Shown: positions 10,101 through 15,544 of the stretch, piece after piece
Numbering within the stretch: the stretch's first letter is position 1
How the letters are laid out: each line of letters opens with the position of its first letter
Assembly: GCA_040757335.1 (NCBI GenBank)
Contig: JBFLXB010000025.1
Span: 1-52,555, forward strand
Reading direction: 5' to 3'
DNA length: 52,555 bases
From: Nitrospirota bacterium
GTDB lineage: Bacteria; Nitrospirota; Nitrospiria; 2-01-FULL-66-17
The notes under the pieces: model-generated
Database searches by the model: none
What the model saw: the letters and a program-made list of their open reading frames with translations, nothing else
Told to the model about the DNA's origin: nothing
Made by a program: the position numbers and the translations under genes

Positions 10101-10933
10101 TCGAGAGCGCGGGCCTACTGCCCAAGGCGTACCTGATCGTGCTGCGCGGCACCACCGCGGGGGTGACCCAGTCGCTGGCGAGCGCGGGACTCACGATCGA
10201 GCCCAGCCCCAACACCGCGCCCACCGCGGAGGCGGGACCGGATCAGGTCGGGTACGTGGGGCAGTCGATCGCCTTGGACGGGACCGGGAGCAGCGATCCG
10301 GACAATGATCCGCTAACCTACGCGTGGCGATTCGTTGCGATTCCGACGGCGAGCCAACTCACGGATGCGTCGCTGGCCGGCGCCGCCACGCCCACGCCGT
10401 CGTTCGTGCCGGATGCGGACGGCACGTATGAGCTCGGACTGATCGTGCATGACGGCACGGTGTCGAGTCCGGAGGACCGCGTCTTCGCGTTCGTCAATCC
10501 GCCGGTCGAGGTGGACCTGCATCCGGAGACCATCAACCTCAAGAGCCAGGGCGGATCGAAATCATTGACCGCGGAGTTGGAGTCCTATGTGCTGTCCGCG
10601 TTCGCGCCGTTGACCGCGCCCGACAGCGTCACGGTGACCGCCTCGTTCGAGTTGACCATCCAGTACGTGGACGCGGCGGGCCAGACCGTGGTCTTCACCA
10701 TTCCGAACGAAGAGTACCCCGGCGACGATCGGGTCGAGGCGGAGGACGAAGACCAAAACGGAATCGCGGACGAGTACGAACTGACGCTCAAGTTCCCGCG
10801 CAGCCTGTTTGTCGCGGGCTTCACCGATGCCCAGGGGGCGCTCCGGATCACCGAGCACACCGAGGTGACCGCCACCCTGATCGGGAACGGCCTGGTGATC
10901 GGCCGGGATACGGCTCGGGTGCTCCCTCCGTAG
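4115..10933 (+). CDS. Giant exported repeat protein: prenyltransferase-like + CARDB + FG-GAP/VCBS
   Basis: The 2272-residue product starts with a signal-like stretch ending in ARAQ-QPA. TTG 4115 gives the full signal; ATG 4139 is an alternative and neither has a strong ribosome site. Domains by residue: 26-290, alpha-toroid repeats like squalene cyclase/prenyltransferase (ADGGWG, PDGTFG, ANGSWG); 290-870, five CARDB adhesion repeats; 880-1340, FG-GAP/VCBS repeats with Ca-binding motifs (DLDGDGLVE, DVDADGIPE, DLDGDGRQE, DFNGDGRPD, DLNGDGRPE); 1360-1700, three more CARDB repeats; 1706-2030, Ig-like beta region; 2033-2128, PKD/cadherin-like (NTAPTAEAGPDQ, DPDNDPLTYAW); then a C-terminal beta domain. 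No sorting motif or transmembrane anchor is visible. Probably a secreted or surface adhesin-like protein; no enzyme activity can be assigned. Confidence 0.85.
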   Translation: MAQFFIAFMVFAGWAMSPGTARAQQPAIDAGLAYLRAAQLPTGAWVASVEAETQTTAAAARAFQVLGASEPAVTSAVAWLTAQSFESVEDRANQAEVLAASQADVSTAVATLKVLQQVEGGWGADVTNVFPNEVVDTLAVLRALSAAGAADSATVARALGYLLDAQNADGGWGAARGRASEVFYAAQAVLVLAEFRSTFQLNGSLQSASAFLVAQQHPDGTFGEPSGTTFETALALQALARSIVDPAPSQRAITALLASQAANGSWGDDAYSTALAIRALADIKPNLLVGAATLSAIPATPQDGQAVTLTIPVHNTGLQDASNVLVRFFLGDPNAGGAQIGTDQIIGSIPSGGSAPASITHTFTGTGGRTIFVQVDPANAIAETSEGDNLTPSRLWVATPPDLVLFTADIVPATFTPVPGTAFALEYTVRNLGEAGTGPLTVAVYDGNPSAGGVLLTTQELSSVSGAGSRTSTVGITLTSAVAHTLYVVADSTNQITESSETNNQASVTVQVGATPMAADLAVTPMDITLNPPRPQSGESVQVTARFRNEGTEVASTVTVELFDGAPESGGTLLTSETRTLVPGEEQTLTATWTATAGIHDLYVVLDRANQLVEITETNNQAVLRVMPDLVDLLVSATDLAFTPSHPVIGDLVTFTATVRNLGIRESGAFSVALYDGDPASGGLLLQTYPAPNLLGDANTTVTYTFTAEARTYRFYVVADADGQVTELDEGNNQAMRSLRIKAPGEILGPDLIALKIDVENATTDNQTLAISGSVLVTVQNTGDAKITTPSSVLIFDDTDFDSRYTAGVDTLLGTAGATQTLWPEGATLVTVPLAGAVRFLDAPLHVLVDANDALAETDETNNVMRSGTDCDVRPAQPIQPVVEWKWRGAVGNDFNSTGITMPPAIVNLTDDNGDGRIDNTDIPDLSFIASTDPQGRGTLRALRGDTGAQLFAVRDPDHAPYYIGSLASGDLDGDGLVELVTSKVGAPGLLAFEHDGTLKWDNAALVAAWNQSHLFQQVTTNTNGTPLLADVDADGIPEIVMGGSIINADGSIRCVRDAQSGGGVGSAGWYGPSLADLDGDGRQEIVTGNTAYRPDCTILWRNTSLPDGLTAIANFDDDAAPEVVMVTYATIVGQPAGGKVFQLEHDGTIRWGPVTLRGLEPTAQAAGLGGVPVVADFNGDGRPDIGVSGHDRYFALDADGLVVASYPAPYNQGFGDGFYSAPTVFDLNGDGRPEVLMNKNGYFRIFDGPSGTLLYEERFGAAFNSYQNVVIADVDGDQQAEAVAFGFGWSFSGDGLRVYGAAGNDWVPTRRIRHQPDYHVTNVHDDGTIPSYEAPSWLVHNTYRVQAPVGEVTNPYVAPNLTASYLRAVQTSTGVTLTVRIGNGGAVSAASGTVVAFYDGDPEAGGVLIGTGQTTRALAPGDYQDIFFAWTGASVGERTLVAVVDPNGTRPDCDVTDNRASLNTTIVSILPDLSITGSDVQALGALSEGRLIPVRVTAHNPGGADAPSTAVRVTLGDPTQGGLELGRATLPALAAGASATVDVMWDSLGATGTNYLYAQVDPDQTVSEATTANNTALIAVDLAAPAQPDLTIAQVAVSLPTVPEGEALTVTAHVTNRGADVGGAQVALSLGDPAAGGVSLGMASIPTILAHGQATTVTWSVETLGRSGSHELVALADPGATIPELDESNNQGTATVTVLPSGLAAVVSTNQPSYTANETATITVTLYNSGPARAVDLEVIAEDTSGVLVQTVTDQVGLALGDAETRVITGLTFGTGNTFAGPYRVRARAREAGAVVAEATSAFTILPVVQAEARLVADKQAYSAHEPVTLTTTVTSQSPNHVLTGVTATITVTDPSSAVLFTETRSVLDLLPEARIELKSSVDTGTHPAGLYTASLAVQGADGLSAASQAAFEILSSVAQAAALAGTLDVTPHTIIETEHTTLTYSIQNIGNEIDLPLIQTEVLVVDPDTETAVRTITGEASLNGREVYETSIAFESAGLLPKAYLIVLRGTTAGVTQSLASAGLTIEPSPNTAPTAEAGPDQVGYVGQSIALDGTGSSDPDNDPLTYAWRFVAIPTASQLTDASLAGAATPTPSFVPDADGTYELGLIVHDGTVSSPEDRVFAFVNPPVEVDLHPETINLKSQGGSKSLTAELESYVLSAFAPLTAPDSVTVTASFELTIQYVDAAGQTVVFTIPNEEYPGDDRVEAEDEDQNGIADEYELTLKFPRSLFVAGFTDAQGALRITEHTEVTATLIGNGLVIGRDTARVLPP

Positions 10934-10950
10934 GGCGTATCGGGCGCTGC

Positions 10951-10980
10951 TTGACACTCGTGTTTCGCGCGTGCTATAAG
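10951..10980 (+). promoter_or_regulatory. Housekeeping-type promoter of the glnA leader
   Basis: TTGACA (10951-10956), an 18-nt spacer and TATAAG (10975-10980). It lies just after the stop of the giant gene. Transcription should start near 10987, giving a leader of about 140 nt before the glnA start. Confidence 0.75.
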
Positions 10981-10986
10981 CGGCTC

Positions 10987-11070
10987 ATTTCCTAGCCCCA
11001 AGGGCTAGGCACCCGGAGGACAAAGACGTCCTTCAGGCGTTCAGGTGCGCCTGGGACGTCTTTTTTATTT
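10987..11070 (+). promoter_or_regulatory. Candidate attenuator or riboswitch leader upstream of glnA
   Basis: An 8-bp hairpin (CCTAGCCC 10991-10998 with GGGCTAGG 11002-11009, loop CAA) comes first. Next, GGAGGAC (11015-11021) can pair with GTCCTTC (11028-11034), 7 bp with one G-U. That pairing uses the same bases as the 5' arm of the intrinsic terminator at 11022-11070, so the two structures exclude each other, the layout of a transcription attenuator. No leader peptide is visible and the sequence does not match riboswitch classes I can recall. It could instead be a short terminated RNA. Confidence 0.55.
11022..11070 (+). terminator. Intrinsic terminator within the glnA leader
   Basis: AAAGACGTCC (11022-11031) and CAGGCG (11034-11039) pair with CGCCTG (11048-11053) and GGACGTCTTT (11054-11063): a 16-bp stem with a TT bulge, followed by TTTATTT. 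Confidence 0.85.
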
Positions 11071-11129
11071 GCTGTCGACGTGGGTCGAGTGAGGAACGAG
11101 GGTATGGTGCGGACCGAAAGGAGAGGGAG

Positions 11130-12539
11130 ATGACGGCGAAGGAAGTGTTGGAGTACGCGAAGAAGAACAAGGCAACCATGGTCGACTTGAAATTCGTCGA
11201 CTTCCCCGGAATCTGGCAGCATTTTTCCATCCCGATCGAAGAACTGACCGACGGCGTGTTCAAAGAGGGGCTCGGCTTCGATGGGTCGTCCATCCGCGGC
11301 TGGCAGGCGATCAACAACAGCGACATGCTGGTCGTGCCGGATCCGGGATCCGCGGTGATGGACCCGTTCATGAAACAGCCCACGCTGAGTCTGATCTGCA
11401 GCATCGTCGATCCGATCACGCGCGAACAATACGACCGCGACCCGCGCTACATCGCGCAGAAGGCCGAGAAGTATCTCAAGTCCACCAAAATCGGCGACAC
11501 GGCCTACTTCGGACCTGAAGCCGAATTCTTCATTTTCGACACCATCCGGTTCGATCAGAACAGCCACAGCGGCTACTACTTCATCGATTCCGATGAAGGG
11601 ATCTGGAACGCGGGGCGGGAGGGTGACAACAAGGGCTACAAGCCCCGCCACAAGGAAGGCTACTTCCCGGTGTCGCCCACCGACGCGCTCGACGATATCC
11701 GCACCGAGATGACGCTGGAGCTGCAGAAGATGGGCATCCCGGTCGAGCGGCAACACCACGAGGTGGCGACTGCGGGTCAGGCCGAAATCGACATCCGGTT
11801 CGACTCGCTGGTCAACATGGGCGACAAGATGATGACGTTCAAGTACGTCATCAAGAACGTGGCCAAGCGCCACAATAAGACCGTCACGTTCATGCCCAAG
11901 CCGCTCTTCGGGGACAACGGCTCCGGCATGCACACACACCAGTCGATCTGGAAGGACGGCAAACCGCTGTTCGCGGGCAAGGAGTACGCGGGCGTCTCGC
12001 AGATGTGCCTGTACTACATCGGCGGGATTCTCAAGCACGCCGGGGCGCTGGCGGCGATCACCAACCCGACCACCAACTCCTACAAGCGACTGACGCCCGG
12101 GTTCGAAGCGCCGGTCAACCTGGCGTACTCGAGCCGCAATCGTTCGGCGGGTGTCCGCATCCCGATGTATTCCCCCAGCCCCAAAGCCAAGCGGATCGAG
12201 GTGCGTTTCCCTGATCCCTCCTGCAACCCATACTTGGCGTTTGCCGCAATGCTGATGGCCGGGCTTGACGGCATCGAGAACAAGATCGATCCCGGCCCTG
12301 CGATCGAGAAGGATTTGTATGACCTGGAGGCGGAGGAGGCCGCCCGGATCAAGACCATGCCCGGCAGCCTCGACGAGGCGATGGAGAACCTGGCCCGTGA
12401 TCACGCGTTTCTGCTGAAGGGCGGGGTGTTCAGCAAAGATGCGCTCGAAACCTGGATGACCTACAAGCGGGAGAAAGAAGTCGATGCCATGCGGTTGCGT
12501 CCGCACCCGTACGAGTTTTTCCTCTACTTTGACATTTGA
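11130..12539 (+). CDS. glnA: Glutamine synthetase type I
   Basis: The 469-residue product is full length for GSI; it makes glutamine from glutamate, ammonia and ATP in the cytoplasm. Visible motifs: [12 protein letters not shown], the ATP/glutamate-site stretch [36 protein letters not shown], and the adenylylation loop EKDLYDLE. The Tyr of that loop is codon 12318, residue 397, the same number as the regulated Tyr of the E. coli enzyme, so this is the adenylylatable beta type. ATG 11130 follows AAAGGAGAGGGAG. The upstream promoter and leader hairpins suggest control by attenuation in addition to covalent control. A sigma-54 activator gene follows. Confidence 0.97.
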   Translation: MTAKEVLEYAKKNKATMVDLKFVDFPGIWQHFSIPIEELTDGVFKEGLGFDGSSIRGWQAINNSDMLVVPDPGSAVMDPFMKQPTLSLICSIVDPITREQYDRDPRYIAQKAEKYLKSTKIGDTAYFGPEAEFFIFDTIRFDQNSHSGYYFIDSDEGIWNAGREGDNKGYKPRHKEGYFPVSPTDALDDIRTEMTLELQKMGIPVERQHHEVATAGQAEIDIRFDSLVNMGDKMMTFKYVIKNVAKRHNKTVTFMPKPLFGDNGSGMHTHQSIWKDGKPLFAGKEYAGVSQMCLYYIGGILKHAGALAAITNPTTNSYKRLTPGFEAPVNLAYSSRNRSAGVRIPMYSPSPKAKRIEVRFPDPSCNPYLAFAAMLMAGLDGIENKIDPGPAIEKDLYDLEAEEAARIKTMPGSLDEAMENLARDHAFLLKGGVFSKDALETWMTYKREKEVDAMRLRPHPYEFFLYFDI

Positions 12540-12541
12540 CC

Positions 12542-12583
12542 CCGCGGCTCAAGGCGGAGGGCTGTGCGCCTTGAGCGCCGCGG
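12542..12583 (+). terminator. Hairpin after glnA
   Basis: CCGCGGCTCAAGGCG (12542-12556) pairs with CGCCTTGAGCGCCGCGG (12567-12583), with a 2-base bulge. It starts right after the glnA stop. No U-tract follows, so it could act as a weak or factor-assisted terminator or an mRNA-end stabiliser. Confidence 0.6.
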
Positions 12584-12595
12584 ACCCGATCACAC

Positions 12596-12627
12596 ACGTC
12601 GGGGCGTTCACATGAACGCCCCGACGT
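12596..12627 (+). terminator. Second strong hairpin between glnA and the sigma-54 activator
   Basis: A perfect inverted repeat: ACGTCGGGGCGTTCA (12596-12610) and TGAACGCCCCGACGT (12613-12627). No T-run follows, so its role as terminator is inferred from position and strength. Confidence 0.5.
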
Positions 12628-12655
12628 GCCTAAGGACTCCTGACGCGGTTCCCCG

Positions 12656-14182
12656 ATGACCCCTCTTGAGCGCAAGGTTCAAGAACTCACCTGTTTGTAC
12701 GAGGTGGCGCGTGCGCTCGCCACCTCGCTCGATATCAGAGAAACGAGCAGCGAGGTGCTTCGAATCCTCGGCACCGTGCTCGGCACGACGCGGGGGGCGC
12801 TCGCCCTGCACGACCCGGGGACCGATGACCTCGTGATTACCGCCGCATACGGGCTGACGGATGAGGAGATGGCGCGTGGACGCTTCAAACCCACCGAAGG
12901 CGTGACCGGGGCGGTGTTTACCGCGGGTGAGCCCATGATCGTGCCCGACCTCGGAAAGGAACCATTGTTCCTCAACCGGACGCAATCGCGGGCTGATCTG
13001 TCTAAACTCGCGCTGGTGGCGGTGCCGGTCCAGGCGCAAGGAGAAACCCTCGGGGTGCTCAGCGTGGATCGGCCGGCCCCGGACCCCACGGTCAGCTTGG
13101 ACGAGGACGTGCGGGTCCTCACCGTGGTGGCATCGCTCATCGGGCAGGCCGCCAAACTCCAGCGCGTGGTTGACGACGAGCGCCGCAAACTCGAGGCGAT
13201 GAATCTCTCCCTGCAACACCAGTTGCAGGCCAAATACCGTTCGTCGCCCATTGTCGGGCGCAGCCCCGCCATGGTCGAGGTGTTCGAGGCGATCGAAAAG
13301 GTGGGCGGGAGCCGGGCCACGGTGCTGCTGCTCGGGGAGAGCGGAACTGGCAAGGAACTCATCGCCCGCGCCGTTCACTACAACAGCCCGCAAGCCGACG
13401 GCCCCTTTGTCACGCTCAACTGCGCGGCGTTGCCCGAGAACCTCATCGAGAGCGAGTTGTTCGGACACGAAAAAGGCGCGTTCACCGGCGCTACCGCGCT
13501 GCGCAAGGGACGGTTCGAGCTCGCGGACGGCGGGACACTGTTCTTGGACGAGATCGGCGAGCTGCCGCTGGCCATGCAGTCCAAGCTGCTGCGGGTGTTG
13601 CAGGAACGCACGTTCGAGCGGGTCGGCGGCAACCGACCGATGACGGTGCAGGTCCGCCTGATCGCCGCCACCAACCGGGACCTGGAACGCGCGGTGGCCG
13701 AGGGATCGTTCCGCGAGGACCTGTACTACCGGTTGAAGGTGGTGCCGATTCGCGTGCCTCCGTTGCGCGAACGCAAGGAAGATATCCCGCTGCTGGTCGA
13801 CCATTTCTTAAAGCGCCTGCGGCAGGAACACCAGAAACCCACCACGATCATGCCTGACGCGTTGGCGCGTCTGGTCGAACACCATTGGCCGGGGAACGTC
13901 CGCGAGTTGGAGAACACGTTGGAGCGGATGGTCATCATGGGGCGGCAACCGCAAATCACGCTGCAGGATGTGATAGCGGTGGTCGGGGAGCGAAGGCGGT
14001 CGTCATCCGCCGGCGCTGAGGGGGATGCCTCGCTGACCTCCTCGGTCGAAGAGTTGGAGCGACAACAAATCGTGAAAGCCATGGAAGAGGCCAAGGGCGT
14101 GCAGGCGAAAGCCGCGAAATCGCTCGGCATCACCCCGCGGCAATTGGGATATCGGCTCAGAAAGTACGGCCTGGCCTCATAG
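12656..14182 (+). CDS. Sigma-54-dependent transcriptional activator with GAF sensor
   Basis: The 508-residue product has three parts. Residues 1-165 form a GAF-type sensor domain. The AAA+ domain (about 195-425) has Walker A GESGTGKE, the sigma-54 contact loop GAFTGA, Walker [15 protein letters not shown] and the arginine-finger region [10 protein letters not shown]...[11 protein letters not shown] Fis-type helix-turn-helix lies at the end ([22 protein letters not shown]). The order GAF-AAA-HTH is that of NifA/FhlA-type activators and lacks a phospho-receiver. It follows glnA, which hints at nitrogen regulation, but no clear -24/-12 site was found nearby, so the target is unknown. Confidence 0.92.
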   Translation: MTPLERKVQELTCLYEVARALATSLDIRETSSEVLRILGTVLGTTRGALALHDPGTDDLVITAAYGLTDEEMARGRFKPTEGVTGAVFTAGEPMIVPDLGKEPLFLNRTQSRADLSKLALVAVPVQAQGETLGVLSVDRPAPDPTVSLDEDVRVLTVVASLIGQAAKLQRVVDDERRKLEAMNLSLQHQLQAKYRSSPIVGRSPAMVEVFEAIEKVGGSRATVLLLGESGTGKELIARAVHYNSPQADGPFVTLNCAALPENLIESELFGHEKGAFTGATALRKGRFELADGGTLFLDEIGELPLAMQSKLLRVLQERTFERVGGNRPMTVQVRLIAATNRDLERAVAEGSFREDLYYRLKVVPIRVPPLRERKEDIPLLVDHFLKRLRQEHQKPTTIMPDALARLVEHHWPGNVRELENTLERMVIMGRQPQITLQDVIAVVGERRRSSSAGAEGDASLTSSVEELERQQIVKAMEEAKGVQAKAAKSLGITPRQLGYRLRKYGLAS

Positions 14183-14306
14183 AGGCTGTCCGGGAATGGT
14201 CATCTGCTGCGTTGGCGCTGCGCTTCCGGTGCTCACATATACGAATCCAGTATGCTCCGCTCCGGTTCTCGCGCCGCCTTGCATCCGGCGCTTTCCTGAA
14301 CAGGCT
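14183..14306 (-). repeat. REP-like palindromic intergenic element, copy A
   Basis: It starts immediately after the activator stop. AGGCTGTCC at one end and the reverse complement of AACAGGCT at the other form an imperfect outer inverted repeat, with further arms inside. Read on the minus strand, it aligns along its length with 46185-46305: both have CAAGGC near the left arm, a centre of GAGC(A/G)TACTGG followed by a CGTA-containing stretch, and GCAGATG before the right arm. Confidence 0.65.
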
Positions 14307-14394
14307 CCGCTTTCGCGGTGAGTCGGATAAAGTCTTAGATCGGCAGACAATGACCACGTTTCTCAGTACAGCGTTTCTGCAACAGTGTTTCGCC

Positions 14395-14712
14395 ATGCAC
14401 CGATACGATCTGGTGGTCAAGCGGGTCACGTCGTCCGGAGTGGTGGTCAGCTGCAAGGCCTGCAAGATTCGGCACGCCGCGCGCCTCGGCCCATGGGACC
14501 CTACGGAAACAGAGGGGGCGACTCGTCCCGCCACGGAGGAAGCCATTGAGCTGATCACATGTGCGACGGATCACCTGGCGGCGGTCTCGGTGCAGACCGT
14601 TGACGTCCAGCGCGACTGTTTGGAGATCGCGTGTCGCCAGTGCCGCAACGCCCGACCGTTCCGCATCCTCGAATGTGTGACACGCTCGCTGAGCGGCGGG
14701 AGCGGCTTGTGA
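14395..14712 (+). CDS. Small protein with two CxxC motifs
   Basis: The 105-residue product has CKAC near residue 20 and CRQC near residue 84, a spacing that suggests one zinc site joined by a helical middle. Not a family I recognise. The start is uncertain: ATG 14395 gives a compact domain (MHRYDLVVKRV), while ATG 14350 adds 15 residues; neither has a good ribosome site. The stop overlaps the GTG start of the FmdE gene (GTGA, 14709-14712), so the two are translationally coupled and probably work together. Confidence 0.6.
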   Translation: MHRYDLVVKRVTSSGVVVSCKACKIRHAARLGPWDPTETEGATRPATEEAIELITCATDHLAAVSVQTVDVQRDCLEIACRQCRNARPFRILECVTRSLSGGSGL

Positions 14713-15320
14713 GCGAGGCGCCACCCGATTCCGAGTTCGACGCCGTGGTCGCGTTTCACGGCCACCTCTGTCTGGATATCGCGATGGGGTACCGCGTCGC
14801 CAAAGCCGCGCTCCGCGAGTTATCCTGTGAGCGGCCGCGCGACGAGGAACTGGTGGCCATCGTGGAAAACGATTCTTGCTCGGTGGACGCGGTCCAGGCC
14901 GTAACGGGCTGTACGTTCGGTAAGGGGAATCTCGTGTACCGTCCGTACGGCAAAGCGGCCTATACGTTCGTGGACCGCCGGTTCGGCCGCTCCGTTCGAA
15001 TCTATTGCCATTTTTGGGAAACCTTTGACCGCGGAGAAGGCGTAGCCTTTACCGCCTTGATGAACCGGGTACTGGCGGGTGGGGCGTCGCGAGCCGAACA
15101 GGAGCGCTTCGGGCGCGAGATGACCAACCTGTCCCACCAAGTCCTGGCTCTGCCGGAACGCGACCTGTTCTCGGTGTCTCCCGTCGCGGTGCCGCCTCCG
15201 CCCGGAGCCAGGATTTTCGCGTCTGCGGCGTGCGAGCGCTGCGGGGAATGGACGATGGAAACTCGTCTCGGCACGGTCGACGGAAAACGGCTGTGCCCGC
15301 CCTGCCGTGGCGACGCCTGA
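14709..15320 (+). CDS. FmdE-family protein with C-terminal zinc ribbon
   Basis: The 203-residue product begins at GTG 14709 (GGGAG 7 nt upstream; ATG 14673 is the alternative). The N-terminal two-thirds match the FmdE family linked to formylmethanofuran dehydrogenase: VVAFHGHLCLDIAMGYRV, ENDSCSVDAVQAVTGCTFGKGN and VYRPYGKAAYTF. The conserved His and Cys residues are present. The end is a zinc ribbon, CERC...CPPC. No methanofuran enzyme gene is nearby. In bacteria the family is of uncertain role, with suggested links to molybdenum/tungsten enzymes. Coupled to the upstream CxxC protein. Confidence 0.8.
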   Translation: MSEAPPDSEFDAVVAFHGHLCLDIAMGYRVAKAALRELSCERPRDEELVAIVENDSCSVDAVQAVTGCTFGKGNLVYRPYGKAAYTFVDRRFGRSVRIYCHFWETFDRGEGVAFTALMNRVLAGGASRAEQERFGREMTNLSHQVLALPERDLFSVSPVAVPPPPGARIFASAACERCGEWTMETRLGTVDGKRLCPPCRGDA

Positions 15321-15544
15321 GGCGATCCGCCAGCGGCTTAGTTGCCATCGCACAATTTTGAACGATCCCGTCCCGGAGTCCGGCGAACGGTCTAGCTGGC
15401 TCGGGCTCTGCCACACCGCCACCAGTGAGAAACGCCCCGCTTAATCTTGACGGACTCCGGAGGAAAGTGGGCCCTTCGGCGGTCTCTTTACTAACATTGG
15501 CGTCTGTGGCGACCGTGTGATAAAACTGCACTCACGCTAGGGTC

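Noticed and set aside
12540-14400. -24/-12 (sigma-54) promoter near glnA, the activator gene or the FmdE genes
   Set aside because: I looked for TGGCAC-N5-TTGC-like sites and found none with the correct GG-N10-GC spacing.
15321-15544. Riboswitch (for example cyclic-di-GMP) before bcsA
   Set aside because: The 224-bp gap has no conserved cyclic-di-GMP core or terminator/antiterminator pair that I can recognise; nothing else is seen there.
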